Numbered from the stretch's first letter, positions 34,448-45,084 are shown. The stretch is DNA of 64,000 nucleotides from Candidatus Heimdallarchaeota archaeon (GCA_019058275.1 JAHLVW010000047.1:1-64000), one strand, 5' to 3'. Notes: generated from the letters alone by a model not told the origin. Numbers and translations are program-made.

Positions 34448-36763
34448 TTAATTTTTCTTAATAATGAATTCAGATTCGTGCTTCTTTGGACATGCTGCGA
34501 AAATTATGAGATTCTCCTTGGTAAACAAATCAATTTTTGTTGGAACAAGGGTTTCTGAACCACACTTTGAACATTTGATTTCCAAAACATCTTCTTCCTC
34601 TTCTTCATCACCGAAACCGATGATAGTATCTTCGTGACCTTTTTCACATCTAACTTTAAGAACATCTAACCCAAGCATTTCATTATATTCTCCTTGTTGC
34701 CAAACGATTTTGCTACTACACTTCTTGCAAACCAATTCTGACTCTTCCTTTCCTTTCTGTTCTATTACTGACTCTAAGGAAATGTTGCTTATTAATTCAT
34801 CATGTTTCAAACCAAAATTAGCTAGCTCCATGCCTTCACCTATGTGAACTTTATTCATATCTTTCATTATAAGCGTTAAATCGTTGGAATGTTCTGCGAG
34901 AATTCCATCAAGCAATTTGGAGTATTCCTTAATAGCTTGTTCTAATCTTGTTATTATCTCTGTTAGTGTTATTTTGCTACTAATTGCATCCTTACTTATA
35001 GATTTCAGAAGCTTCTGTAAAGCAGTTAATGCTTCTGATTTTACTGAGAATTTTTTCAAATCCTTGACATATTCATTTATAGCTATTCCAGTGTCTTTAG
35101 CTAAGTTAATTGCGAATTTCTCTAAATCATTCATTGCTTTATTTGCTTGTTTTACAGTAGGTTTGTAAGAAGGTCTAATGTATCTAGCAATTTTACCTTC
35201 TAGATTGGGGTTAATACTAACGCCAAGTCCTTCTGAAAATTTATCTTCAAATTCAGAAATTGCTTTTGCTGCTTGAGCTAAACTTCCCTTAAGTATCCCT
35301 TCTACAGTTTTTAGAGGTCCAAAATCATCAAGATTAACTGAACTTATTTTTACTAATGAATCATCAGATGGAATATCTATAGTATCAGTTTGTCCTAATA
35401 TCTTGTTGATATTCTTGATTTTCTTAACAAATTTTTCTTGGGTTGTTACAATATCAGTGGCAATTTCCTTGAGAAGCAAATCGATATTCTTTCTATAATC
35501 AAGTAGTCCTGGAAAAGCATCAACAATATCAACAAGGCTATTTGGATCTAAACAATTCCCCTTTGTTTCAGCAATCTCATCAAGGATTTTCTTTGTACTC
35601 TTACTTGGGGGAACTTGTTTTATAAACTCGTTTAATTTCTCTTCAATACTACCGTAAGTACCCTCAAAAGCTGATGTAGCCATTGCTGTTGCTTCTCGTA
35701 TAATTTTCTCATCATTGACAAGCTTCTCATGTGGATCTTCTGCAACGACATCCACAGTTCTAACAAGAAACTTAGCTGCAGAAATAACCTTTTCAGAAGA
35801 TTCTTTCATTTTTGAAAAACTAGTAGAGTTCATATGTATCTCTAGTTTGTACAATTTCTCGATATTCGTGATTAATTCACTAATATCTTTATCTAATTCG
35901 GATTTTATCTGTTGGATATATGTTTGTCTGGTATCACTAAGTCTATCGTCAATTTTTCGAATAAATTTCAATGCTTTTGTGAATGCTTTGAAACCATCTT
36001 TAAGCCAATTATCTATTGTTTCATTGACTTTTGAACAGTTTTCTTTTATGAAATCATCAAAGGCAGGACTAGCACGATAATTATTTAGCTTAGTTTGGAA
36101 ACGATCATAAACATCTTCAAAAGCTTTAGAATGTGTTTTGAACCCTCGAGTAATGTAGTTTTCAGCTTTTTCAATAATTTCATGATATTTCTCACGATAT
36201 GCTTGTGTATAAACAACTTGTTCATCTCTACTAACTAAACCTTTCTTTGTTTTGGAATGGGTTCTAATTTCTTCCTCTAAAAGATCTATTTGATGTTTAA
36301 TGTCAAGAATTTCCTTTTCAAACTTCACAATCGGAAAACCCAATTTAAGCTTCATATCTATAAGCATAGCTTCAACAGAACCATTTATTGTTCGTAAAAT
36401 AATAGGTACATCATTAAGTGTAAGAAGAGCATTTTTTCCAATTTGATCAGTGTTTTTTGGTAAAACACCAATAAAAGATCTATCAATTCTTTTTCCTTGC
36501 ATTTTTATTTGCTGAGTTTCTTCAAGAAACTTCAAATTTTCTTTAGCAGACTGTGCAAAATTCTCTATCTTTTCCCAAGATTGACTTTTCTTCTCTTTTT
36601 TTAGTTCCCCGATGAAATGGATTAAAGCAGGAAAGTCTTCTCCTTCAAAAGCAGACTTATCACCCATCGCCATAGAAGCTAATCGATCAATTTCACGCAC
36701 AATTTCATCGAGTTCGCCTAAAATAGTATTCCAATCATCTTTTTCAATAGTTGATTCTGACAT
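34448..36763 (-). CDS. Large coiled-coil protein with C-terminal zinc ribbons
   Basis: 771 residues, unrecognised. Residues 1-670 are almost wholly charged helix (repeated K/E/L/I heptads, for example HQIDLLEEEIRTHSKTKK and SKYEK-like spacing) without membrane segments. The last 110 residues hold two Cys-rich modules: CKKCSSKI...RCEKGHED, and after an EEEEED linker CSKCGSET...CPKKHESE, each CxxC plus C/H pairs, fitting zinc ribbons. Start is ATG 36763. It is divergent from the double-zinc-ribbon membrane protein at 36931, with 167 nt shared between them. A structural or adaptor role is likely, function unknown. Confidence 0.7.
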   Translation of the reverse strand: MSESTIEKDDWNTILGELDEIVREIDRLASMAMGDKSAFEGEDFPALIHFIGELKKEKKSQSWEKIENFAQSAKENLKFLEETQQIKMQGKRIDRSFIGVLPKNTDQIGKNALLTLNDVPIILRTINGSVEAMLIDMKLKLGFPIVKFEKEILDIKHQIDLLEEEIRTHSKTKKGLVSRDEQVVYTQAYREKYHEIIEKAENYITRGFKTHSKAFEDVYDRFQTKLNNYRASPAFDDFIKENCSKVNETIDNWLKDGFKAFTKALKFIRKIDDRLSDTRQTYIQQIKSELDKDISELITNIEKLYKLEIHMNSTSFSKMKESSEKVISAAKFLVRTVDVVAEDPHEKLVNDEKIIREATAMATSAFEGTYGSIEEKLNEFIKQVPPSKSTKKILDEIAETKGNCLDPNSLVDIVDAFPGLLDYRKNIDLLLKEIATDIVTTQEKFVKKIKNINKILGQTDTIDIPSDDSLVKISSVNLDDFGPLKTVEGILKGSLAQAAKAISEFEDKFSEGLGVSINPNLEGKIARYIRPSYKPTVKQANKAMNDLEKFAINLAKDTGIAINEYVKDLKKFSVKSEALTALQKLLKSISKDAISSKITLTEIITRLEQAIKEYSKLLDGILAEHSNDLTLIMKDMNKVHIGEGMELANFGLKHDELISNISLESVIEQKGKEESELVCKKCSSKIVWQQGEYNEMLGLDVLKVRCEKGHEDTIIGFGDEEEEEDVLEIKCSKCGSETLVPTKIDLFTKENLIIFAACPKKHESEFIIKKN

Positions 36764-36930
36764 TTTTCTAACCCTTTTTATTGTAAAATTTATCCCTATT
36801 ATTCTATTATCTAAAGTAATGGAAAATAGCTATTGTTTTATTAATTATTTGGAAAAGGTATTAATATTTTAGTTGTTATCATTAATTAACTACCCGCAGA
36901 TTTTATAATGGGTGACGGGGGTATATTTTA

Positions 36931-39309
36931 TTGTCTACAGATGAACAAATTAAATGTCAATCATGTGGAGCTATGGTGGCTAAAGGTCGTTTTTGTCCAA
37001 AGTGCGGTGCTATTCTTGGTGCTACGGAACTAGATGAAGTCAAAGATCAACTCGATAGACTAAATGAAATCAAGGATTTAACTAGCCAATTAAGAGCTAA
37101 AGTCCTTGATAAATTATCAATTGACTCCGAAAAACTTCTTCTTGCTTTTAGAGAAGAATTTTCTATTTTACATAGTCGCTTTGAAACTAAACACAAACAA
37201 TTGTCAAAGAAATCATCAAAAAAGACCGCTAAGACGGAAACTACAGAAGGAGACAGAATAAATTGCAGAAGTTGTGGAGCGTCAGTTCCCAATATTCGTT
37301 TCTGCAAAGAATGTGGCTCACAACTTCATGCAACACCACTTGATGAACTTAATGATTTAGCTAATAAACTAAATAATTTGGCTTTAATTTTCAGTAATTT
37401 CAAAGATTCCATTCAAAAGGATTTAGCTGATGATGAATTGGAACTTGCAAACAATATAGTTGTTCTTTTGAACCATTTCATTAACAGAATTAATGCAAAA
37501 CGAAATGCTTTAGCAAAAACATTAGATGTACCAGTACCTGCTAGAAGACCAAAGGAGGTAAAAGTTGCTCCTGTTGGAGAACCTGGGGCTGAAGCAATGT
37601 TAGTAGAACCAGGTATAAAACAGCCAACTATTTGGTCAAATATTGAGAAGAATCTCTTAAATTATTGGTTCTTTTATCTAGCAATTATTCTCTTTAGCAT
37701 CGGTGTCACACTTACAATCTACTTTGTAGTAGTTACATTAGATTCCAAAGTTTACCAGCTAGTTGTCATTTATGTAATAGGGTTCGTAATTATACTTATA
37801 GGTCAGTTGATAACCTCAGGATTACGATGGCGTGCAAAGAAGAAACTTGCTGTGAAAAAGCAAGAAGTTGATTACAAACCAGGAGATACCATTGAAAGTG
37901 GAAAAGATAATAGAGTTACTGAAGAAAGAAGATTGCCTGTTCCTCAAATAACATCAGTAATCATCTTTATCGGATTTATTGTATTATTTGTTGGAGGCTT
38001 TGTAGGTTTAGCAGCCTATCAAAGTTTACTCATTCCAAAATTTCTTTTCTTATTAATTAGCTACGGAATATGTTTAGCTTCTATTGGACTTGGTGTATTA
38101 AACAATTCAGAAATGTTAATGCTGACAGGATTTATTCCTGCAATAATATTTACAGCGATTGATATTCTCTGGGAAATTGGTGGATCAGGTACTTCAAGCC
38201 TTGGAAGTGTTGGCAGCTTATTTGGATTTACACTACCAATAGTCTTTGCAGCTTTAGTTGCAATTTTCTTCAGTAAATGGTGGGGATCAGTTGTAACAAT
38301 GTCAGTTACACCGTTCCTACTAATGATACCCAAAATAAGTTCGCAAGTTGGATTGGAATTTATACCATTAATGCTTATACCAATAATGGTTGTATTTGTA
38401 GTTCGATTTAGCAAAGATAAGATTCCTCTCCCAATAAGAAGGTCCTTAACAATTATGTCCATGCTCTTTCCATCTATTGTCTTATTTGTGTTAGCATATC
38501 CATATGCAATTTATCAAACAGAACCAGCTTGGTCTAGAATCTATCCGTTTGAAATCTTCATAAGTTGTCTTGCAATCTTAGGAGTTTCATTTTACTATAG
38601 ATTTATTCAAGAAGAGTATCTTGAGATCAAGTCTGATCAACATTATATATGGATAGTCGGACAGATATTTGTCGGAGCAATATCTGTCTTCGCAATAGCT
38701 GTCAATGATACACCTGTAACTACAGCACTATTCTTTGCTTCATATTTCATATTTGGAATACTTAGTGTACTGAAAATTATGAAAAAACATTTCAATATTG
38801 CAAGTGCAATTGTATCATTTATCTTCGCAGAACTTCAAGCAATTCTATTATTAACTTTGAATAATCCTACAAGTATAGCACAAGATGTATTGTACTATAT
38901 TCTAGGAATATCATTCCTCCTATTAACAATAGTAAGTATTTTCATATCAAAAGTATTCATAGAATCTACAGCTCTATATACAATATGGTCAATTGTTTCA
39001 GGAGTAAATATAATTCTCCTAGGTTTACTTGGAACATTAAATGCTTTGTACGCTTTCTCAGGAATAATTTTGCTTCTAGTAACATCTCTGATAGTAAACT
39101 TACCTATAATAATTCCTCACATTAAAGAATGGAGGATGTACTCTATTGTCTCGTTGATTGTCAATGCAATAGTAATCAGCATCTTTCTACTGACTGGCAG
39201 CCTCAATTTGTTTGCTTATGAATCTCTAATTATTTTTGTGATCTTCATAGTAATCAACGTCTCAGCGTTTTTCGATTGGAAAGTAAAGGAGGTTAAAGTA
39301 CTTGAATAA
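36931..39309 (+). CDS. Giant multi-spanning membrane protein with two N-terminal zinc ribbons (DUF2339-like)
   Basis: 792 residues. Two zinc ribbons lie in the soluble N-terminus: CQSCGAMVAKGRFCPKCG (about 9-26) and CRSCGASVPNIRFCKECG (about 112-129), each followed by a similar helical coiled segment, DELDEVKDQLDRLNEI-like, so the module is internally duplicated. From about residue 240 there are some 15 hydrophobic helices to the C-terminus, as in DUF2339/DUF2157-type proteins. Start is TTG 36931 after a GGTGACGGGGG site; ATG 36908 is out of frame. It overlaps the next gene by eight bases. Function unknown; its place before AglB may suggest cell-surface work. Confidence 0.72.
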   Translation: MSTDEQIKCQSCGAMVAKGRFCPKCGAILGATELDEVKDQLDRLNEIKDLTSQLRAKVLDKLSIDSEKLLLAFREEFSILHSRFETKHKQLSKKSSKKTAKTETTEGDRINCRSCGASVPNIRFCKECGSQLHATPLDELNDLANKLNNLALIFSNFKDSIQKDLADDELELANNIVVLLNHFINRINAKRNALAKTLDVPVPARRPKEVKVAPVGEPGAEAMLVEPGIKQPTIWSNIEKNLLNYWFFYLAIILFSIGVTLTIYFVVVTLDSKVYQLVVIYVIGFVIILIGQLITSGLRWRAKKKLAVKKQEVDYKPGDTIESGKDNRVTEERRLPVPQITSVIIFIGFIVLFVGGFVGLAAYQSLLIPKFLFLLISYGICLASIGLGVLNNSEMLMLTGFIPAIIFTAIDILWEIGGSGTSSLGSVGSLFGFTLPIVFAALVAIFFSKWWGSVVTMSVTPFLLMIPKISSQVGLEFIPLMLIPIMVVFVVRFSKDKIPLPIRRSLTIMSMLFPSIVLFVLAYPYAIYQTEPAWSRIYPFEIFISCLAILGVSFYYRFIQEEYLEIKSDQHYIWIVGQIFVGAISVFAIAVNDTPVTTALFFASYFIFGILSVLKIMKKHFNIASAIVSFIFAELQAILLLTLNNPTSIAQDVLYYILGISFLLLTIVSIFISKVFIESTALYTIWSIVSGVNIILLGLLGTLNALYAFSGIILLLVTSLIVNLPIIIPHIKEWRMYSIVSLIVNAIVISIFLLTGSLNLFAYESLIIFVIFIVINVSAFFDWKVKEVKVLE

Positions 39310-40942
39310 AGCTAAAAACGTTTCAGTAAAAGAGGAACAAAGATCACAATTTGAAGAAGCAGAAAAACAAGGTAAATTAGTTGTCCACAAAATTACTCAC
39401 CAAGTTATTGCATTAACAATTATTCATTTACTATACATTGTATTTGAAGCCTATAATGCATTTAATGAATCTTGGGTATCAGCTATAATCTATGGAGTAA
39501 TTGCACTTGGTACAGTCGGATTTATTTGGTTGCAAAAAGATAATGCCAAATATCTAATACCAATTCCATTCATATCGCTATGTGTTATTGGAGGTATTTT
39601 AGAAAATACTATTGTGATAACTACTATTTTCGGTGCTTATTGTATATTCTTCTATACCTTATTATTCTTTGAAAGAAAAACAACAGAGACTCTAGTTACA
39701 AACCTGTTTTCAGCTTTAACATTGCTTATCCTAACATCATTTATGTTATTTGATCAAGGATTTGTAAAAGTAGATTACATTGTTAATGTTGTTTCAGGAA
39801 TTTGGCTCTTATGGGGCATAATCGTTTCAGCAGTTACTATTAGACACAAAGATAATTTTGGAATTCGTCTAGGTTATAGCATTGTTTTAACTTTGCTATG
39901 CTCAGTAGGACCATTTATCAAACCCGAAGGTATGCCTAACTCTAACCTATTTACATTAACTTGTGGCATTTTGTTTCTAATGGTTGCTATAATATCAGTT
40001 GTACTCTTCTTTACAGAAGAATTCAATATGGGTAAATTCTTTGGAGTTATTGCTCCAATACTTGCCAGTATTGTGATATTCTCTTATTCATTTGCTTACA
40101 ATTTCACATGGATTTCATCAATTCTAAATAAAGCATTTATTGTTGACTATGCACTTTTCATACCATTAGCACTATTTACTATGATCATTATTATAATGAG
40201 ATTCTACGAGAAACCAGATACTGAAGAACTTAGAACACTATCTGATGAAAGACGGAAGAAGAAGATCAATAATGATATGATTCTTTTTGGTATTTTTATT
40301 GGATTTATTATTGCCTCTATGGTAATGCTAGCTACTAATTGGAAATTTAATTGTATTAAAGGACTAGTAGTTTCTATTGCTTTCTTAGGCGCGACAATTC
40401 CACTAAACATTCGTGTGACAACAACAAGCTCGCTTGTATCAACATTTCTATTCTTAGGATTAGTCCTCTCCAATGTTGAAAAATTACAGACAAAATACAT
40501 TTATATAATTCTATTAGCCATTTCTTCCACAATTCTACTATTTGCTATTGTTAATGAGTTGTTCCTACTTGGTGAACCATTAACAACGACTTTGTCAATT
40601 GTTTCAGCACTTGTTGGAATGGTTACAAGTATTTTATACTTCTATTCTGAAGATGTGCCTTTTAAGGTGATATGGACTAGCATTTCTTGGGCAATTATTG
40701 GTATCATTTTGTTCGCTTATGGAATCATATTTAACAAAATATTTCTAAGAAGAAGTGGTTTAGCAATAATATTGTTTGATATTGTCTATTCTATAATCAC
40801 TATCAGTATAACATATCGTGGTTGGCAAATGGGTGTAGCCTTCATAATCCTAGCAATGGTATTAATGGGATGTATCTACTTATTCCGTTGGTCAGAAAAG
40901 AAAACCTCTACAGAAGAAGAACAAGAAACAATACTAGAATAA
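39302..40942 (+). CDS. Multi-spanning membrane protein, partner or paralogue of the preceding one
   Basis: 546 residues with a short charged N-terminus (about 35 residues) and about 15 hydrophobic helices; a basic loop (about 305-325, DERRKKKIN) divides it. The overall style resembles the membrane half of the preceding protein, so it may be a paralogue without zinc ribbons. TTG 39302 follows GGAGG and overlaps the upstream frame by eight bases, indicating translational coupling and perhaps a heteromeric complex. A hairpin terminator follows the gene, separating it from aglB. Confidence 0.7.
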   Translation: MNKAKNVSVKEEQRSQFEEAEKQGKLVVHKITHQVIALTIIHLLYIVFEAYNAFNESWVSAIIYGVIALGTVGFIWLQKDNAKYLIPIPFISLCVIGGILENTIVITTIFGAYCIFFYTLLFFERKTTETLVTNLFSALTLLILTSFMLFDQGFVKVDYIVNVVSGIWLLWGIIVSAVTIRHKDNFGIRLGYSIVLTLLCSVGPFIKPEGMPNSNLFTLTCGILFLMVAIISVVLFFTEEFNMGKFFGVIAPILASIVIFSYSFAYNFTWISSILNKAFIVDYALFIPLALFTMIIIIMRFYEKPDTEELRTLSDERRKKKINNDMILFGIFIGFIIASMVMLATNWKFNCIKGLVVSIAFLGATIPLNIRVTTTSSLVSTFLFLGLVLSNVEKLQTKYIYIILLAISSTILLFAIVNELFLLGEPLTTTLSIVSALVGMVTSILYFYSEDVPFKVIWTSISWAIIGIILFAYGIIFNKIFLRRSGLAIILFDIVYSIITISITYRGWQMGVAFIILAMVLMGCIYLFRWSEKKTSTEEEQETILE

Positions 40943-40960
40943 TTTTCTTTAAAGAATGTT

Positions 40961-40987
40961 GGGTAATACTTTTTTACCCTTTTTTTT
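40961..40987 (+). terminator. Hairpin plus T8 terminator
   Basis: GGGTAA (40961-40966) pairs with TTACCC (40974-40979) and is followed by eight Ts. It ends the two-gene giant membrane protein operon. Confidence 0.65.
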
Positions 40988-41079
40988 ATTTTCTAATCAT
41001 CATTTCTCTTTGTTCATAGAGAAAGAAACTATTAAAAACCAAGAGAAAAAGGAACACTAGAAAAAATTATATAGCTTTC

Positions 41080-43299
41080 ATGAACCATAACATTAAGCAA
41101 AATGTAATTATTCATGGATTAAGCAGGTCGATTCAATTGTCACAAGTAAAAGCATTTTTCAGCAGAACGTGGGATGCCATTGATTCAAGGATCAGTAAAC
41201 CACAAGTGAAGCGAGAACACATCCTTCTATACCTAAGTTTAACACTTATAGTTTTAGGAGCATTCTTGCTCAGACTCTTACCAGTATTCTCAACAGACAT
41301 CCTATTGAAAGGGTTAGACCCTTGGGTTCAATACAGATGTGCAGAATATCTTAATGAGCATGGTCTTAAAGCATTCTTGAATTGGTACGATCAAAGCACA
41401 TGGTATCCTTATGGACGAAATATGGGCAAATCAATGTATATAGTTATACCATTAATTGCAGTGATCTTTTACAAAATTGCAATCTTCATAGGATTTAACA
41501 CAACAATGCTAACAGTCACCTATTTTGTACCTGCTTTCTTTGGTGCTGCAACTGTATTTGTTATCTACAAATTGGGTTCAGCTCTCCATAGTAAGAGGAC
41601 TGGCTTATTTGCAGCCTTCTTCCTATCAATGGCAACTGGTTTTCTAAGCAGAACTATTGTTGGATTCTTTGATAATGAATGTGTTGGAATATTCTTTATG
41701 TTCTTAACATTCTATTTCTTTATCAAAGGCTTAACAAACGATAGCATGATGAATAGTATTTTCGCTGGTTTATGTTTAGGCGGTCTAAGTCTTACTTGGG
41801 GTGCCTACAGGTATGCCTATGATTTACTAGCTTTATACGCTCTACTCATGATTTTACTAAAGAAATTTTCAAGAAGACTATTCTCAAGTTTCTCAATCAC
41901 AATTATACTTGGAATTCTGTTAGGAACTTTAATTCCAAGAAATGGATTGGATTTTGCAGTTTCAACAGAACAACTTATTCCTCTAATTATGATTATTGCA
42001 ATGGCAATAATCATAGTTTATCAAGAACTTCAGAAAAACATCGAAACTGAAAAACTGAAGAAAATAACACAAATATCAATTTTAGTAATCATTGGTACAG
42101 GTATAATTGTTACAATAGTTCTTTATGCATTAAAAGTAATTGATCCAATTGCTAACAAGTTCATTAGAACTCTCTTCCCAACTTTAGCTGAATCGTTACC
42201 TTTAATTGAATCAGTAGCAGAGAATCTTACTTCTTCATGGGCAACGCTTTTCTACAATATATACATCATGGTCTTTCTACTACCACTTGGTTTCTATTTC
42301 TGTATAAAGAAACCAAACGAGAAGACCATTTTCCTATTGTTAATGGGATTGACTGGAGTATACTTTGGTGGATCTATGGTAAGACTTGCTCTTATTATCA
42401 CTCCTGCAGCAGCAGTTGTTGCTGGTTATACTCTCGATGAAGTAATCAGACCTTTTGCATTGATAAGTCAAGAACGGTTTACGATTTCAAGAAGAAAACG
42501 AAGAGCTGCAAAACAAATAGGTCGAGAACTTATTTCTGTAGCATATGTGTTTGTTGCCATTACTTTAATGCTCACTGCTATATTTGGAGTTAACATGGCT
42601 TATAGACAATACTATTTCAACCATGAATTAACACCTCAACTAAAGCGAAATGAAGAAATATTCCTAGCTCACGACTACCAAGAAACGTTTGAATTCATGC
42701 GATTAAATATTGCCCCTTATTCTTTAGGTGAAAAACCACCACTAATAATGAGTTGGTGGGATTATGGTTACCAAATTAGGATATTAGGTAACTGTACGAC
42801 GTTAGTAGATAACGCCACAATCAATAACACGCAAATCGGTGTTATTGGGGCAATGTTGATACATAATGAAACATCATCAATAAAGATCATGAAGAAATAT
42901 GGTGTAGATTATGTATTAGTCTTGAGCCCTGGAATTATCGGATCAGGTATTAATGACATGTCCAAATCACATTGGATGATGAAAATCTCAGCAGAATATG
43001 CTAGCGATGGACTTGATGAGTTAGCTATAAAAACAAAAGACTATTACATCGAAGATCCAGAAGAAGACGAAACTCCTGGTTTCACAGATCTATTCTGGGA
43101 TTCAGTCATTTACAAACTCTGTGCTTATCATTTGAACTCTGATTTTAATTATGCCGGTGGACAACCAAGCGGAATTGGTAACTGGCGTGGTGGATATTTG
43201 AGCGAAGCACCTGATGTTGGTGATTCTGATTTACATCACTTCCGTTTGTACTTCCAATCTAAATATGTTCTTCTGAGAATATACGAAGTAATTTATTGA
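41080..43299 (+). CDS. aglB: Oligosaccharyltransferase catalytic subunit AglB/STT3
   Basis: Transfers a lipid-linked glycan to Asn in Asn-x-Ser/Thr sequons on the outer face of the membrane. The membrane part (about residues 45-520) has around 13 helices, with LLKGLDPWVQYRCAEYL holding the first external-loop Asp (metal ligand) and VGFFDNECVGIFF the second acidic motif. The periplasmic-side domain opens with the signature WWDYG at residues 559-563. At 739 residues it is of the shorter archaeal type. ATG 41080 is the start. Likely substrates are encoded in this window too: the three propeller surface proteins are sequon-rich. Confidence 0.95.
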   Translation: MNHNIKQNVIIHGLSRSIQLSQVKAFFSRTWDAIDSRISKPQVKREHILLYLSLTLIVLGAFLLRLLPVFSTDILLKGLDPWVQYRCAEYLNEHGLKAFLNWYDQSTWYPYGRNMGKSMYIVIPLIAVIFYKIAIFIGFNTTMLTVTYFVPAFFGAATVFVIYKLGSALHSKRTGLFAAFFLSMATGFLSRTIVGFFDNECVGIFFMFLTFYFFIKGLTNDSMMNSIFAGLCLGGLSLTWGAYRYAYDLLALYALLMILLKKFSRRLFSSFSITIILGILLGTLIPRNGLDFAVSTEQLIPLIMIIAMAIIIVYQELQKNIETEKLKKITQISILVIIGTGIIVTIVLYALKVIDPIANKFIRTLFPTLAESLPLIESVAENLTSSWATLFYNIYIMVFLLPLGFYFCIKKPNEKTIFLLLMGLTGVYFGGSMVRLALIITPAAAVVAGYTLDEVIRPFALISQERFTISRRKRRAAKQIGRELISVAYVFVAITLMLTAIFGVNMAYRQYYFNHELTPQLKRNEEIFLAHDYQETFEFMRLNIAPYSLGEKPPLIMSWWDYGYQIRILGNCTTLVDNATINNTQIGVIGAMLIHNETSSIKIMKKYGVDYVLVLSPGIIGSGINDMSKSHWMMKISAEYASDGLDELAIKTKDYYIEDPEEDETPGFTDLFWDSVIYKLCAYHLNSDFNYAGGQPSGIGNWRGGYLSEAPDVGDSDLHHFRLYFQSKYVLLRIYEVIY

Positions 43300-43411
43300 A
43301 ATTAAAATAAGAGTAAAGGCTTCCAACCTTTATTCAACATTTTTTCTTTTTGCTACTCTTCTTAGCTTTTTTATACTTGAATTATATTCCTTAATATCTG
43401 GAGATTGACTT

Positions 43412-44350
43412 ATGCCAAATTCCAAATGCTTAGGTTGCTTAAACGAAATAACTGAACGTGTAATTAATTTATCTACAACAGATAAGGACCTCCAAAGGAA
43501 ATTGTTAAGTGAGTTAAAAGAACACACAAAAAGGAATTTCGACACATTAAAGCTCCCAGATTTTTCAACAGAGATCTTTCAAATAATAGAGGAGAAAACA
43601 GGAACAGAAGATCCTTTCTTACAAATCAAAATAGATAGCAATAATTACTTTCTAGAACTAATACCAAAAATTCGTGAATCCTTAATTGGTTTATCAATTA
43701 ATGAGAAATTAAGGATATTGATTCAATATTCAATTGCTGCGAATATGGTTGATTTTAGTACTGGTGGGTATACAGTGGATTTGGCAGAAACTGCACGAAA
43801 CTTGACTGATTTTCCAAAAGAAGGTTTGACAATTGATGATTTTGATAATTTGGTATCAACAATTGAAAAATCATCGACTATCATTTATCTTTCTGATAAT
43901 TGTGGAGAAGTAGTAGTAGATAATCTCGTAGTAGAATTCCTTGTTAAGGAAATGAAAAAGGAAGTTTATTTTGGTTTGAAGGGTTCACCTGTTTCAAATG
44001 ATTGCACTCTTGAAGATTTCAAAAGAGATGGATTAACTGAATATGCAACTGAAACATTCATTGTTAGTTCTTCATTTGGTTGGAATTTACATCAAACATC
44101 AGAGCAATTTAATGAATTAATTCGAAAAGCAGATCTTCTTATTGTTAAAGGTCAGTCAAATTATGAGACTACATTAAATAATTTAATGAGATATCCTACG
44201 TTTAAATTTCCACCCATTTTCAGTATCTTAAGAACAAAATGTGAAGTAATAACTGCTAATCTAGGAGTTACATTAAGTTCCAATGTTGTCAAACAAATGT
44301 ACCCAATGTCAGAAGAACAGAGAAAATCTCTTAAGGAAATAGTTGATTAG
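43412..44350 (+). CDS. DUF89/ARMT1-like damage-control phosphatase
   Basis: Metal-dependent phosphatase of the DUF89 family, which removes aberrant phosphometabolites. An N-terminal CLGCLNEI (about 6-13) is typical of the archaeal subgroup with CxxC; the helical bundle follows. YLSDNCGEVVVDNLVVEFL (about 156-174) has the Asn-Cys-Gly-Glu motif with the metal-binding Asp/Asn, and IVKGQSNYETTLNN (about 247-260) is the conserved KGxxNxE loop. The 312-residue length suits the family. ATG 43412 follows GGAGATTGA. Its specific substrate is not predictable. Confidence 0.88.
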   Translation: MPNSKCLGCLNEITERVINLSTTDKDLQRKLLSELKEHTKRNFDTLKLPDFSTEIFQIIEEKTGTEDPFLQIKIDSNNYFLELIPKIRESLIGLSINEKLRILIQYSIAANMVDFSTGGYTVDLAETARNLTDFPKEGLTIDDFDNLVSTIEKSSTIIYLSDNCGEVVVDNLVVEFLVKEMKKEVYFGLKGSPVSNDCTLEDFKRDGLTEYATETFIVSSSFGWNLHQTSEQFNELIRKADLLIVKGQSNYETTLNNLMRYPTFKFPPIFSILRTKCEVITANLGVTLSSNVVKQMYPMSEEQRKSLKEIVD

Positions 44351-44356
44351 TAACTA

Positions 44357-45009
44357 TTGAGGGAGATTTCACTGGCAGAACATTTTGTAAGGCATGGAGA
44401 TTTTACAAAATTCTCTAAAATCTGTTATTTCATTGGTTTATTCGGTTCTGTAATATTCTTTGTATTGTTATATTATCACAAGTCTTTGCAATCAGAAATG
44501 GTTATGATTATAATGTTTGGGAAATAAGTGATTTAGTTGTTTGGGGAGAAGAAAGCAAATGGTTATTCATTTCATGTATGATTATTTTAGGAATATCACT
44601 TCTACTTCCTATTATTCCAATAGCATTCTACTTCACTAATAAAACTAAACGAATTTTAGTACTAATTTCTGTTATAATAATTTGTGTTACATTGATTGGT
44701 ATAGGTACAGTTTCCAAATATGAATATTTTAAACTACAATGGTCAATAGTGGCAATCTTCTTTATTGCATCAATGGTAGTCACTCTATTCATGTCAACTC
44801 ATATACTAATTAACGATTCTTCAATATCACTTTTCTATGCAATGTTTGGCTACTTCACTTTTTTAACCCAAACTTTTCATTGCACAAAAAAATGGTTTTT
44901 TGGAAAAGCTTATTCTCAACGCATTGCTACATTGTTTACTATTTTGTTCATGCTGTTAATTAGTGGGAGAATAATCTTAGATAAAAAAATAAAGAAATTA
45001 AAATTTTAA
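44357..45009 (+). pseudogene. DUF998-like membrane protein, apparently frameshifted
   Basis: Two overlapping frames make one coherent protein. Frame 1 opens at TTG 44357 or CTG 44372 (behind GAGGGAGAT), encodes LAEHFVRHGDF and a first helix ICYFIGLFGSVIFFVLLYY, and stops at 44527. Frame 2 runs from about 44419 through FAIRNGYDYNVWEISDLVVWG into five more helices and stops at 45009. YDYNVWEISDLVVWGEES followed by LFISCMIILGI is the DUF998 start pattern (a loop with ISDLG before helix 2). A one-base indel between about 44430 and 44470 would join them. It may be a true pseudogene, a sequencing error, or a programmed shift. Frame 2 alone could start at ATG 44578. Confidence 0.55.
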
Positions 45010-45084
45010 ATTCTCAAAATGATTTAACATCATTAGAGAAATGAGAAATTTTGGAGAATAGTTTAGTTTTATTCCCCACAAAAA

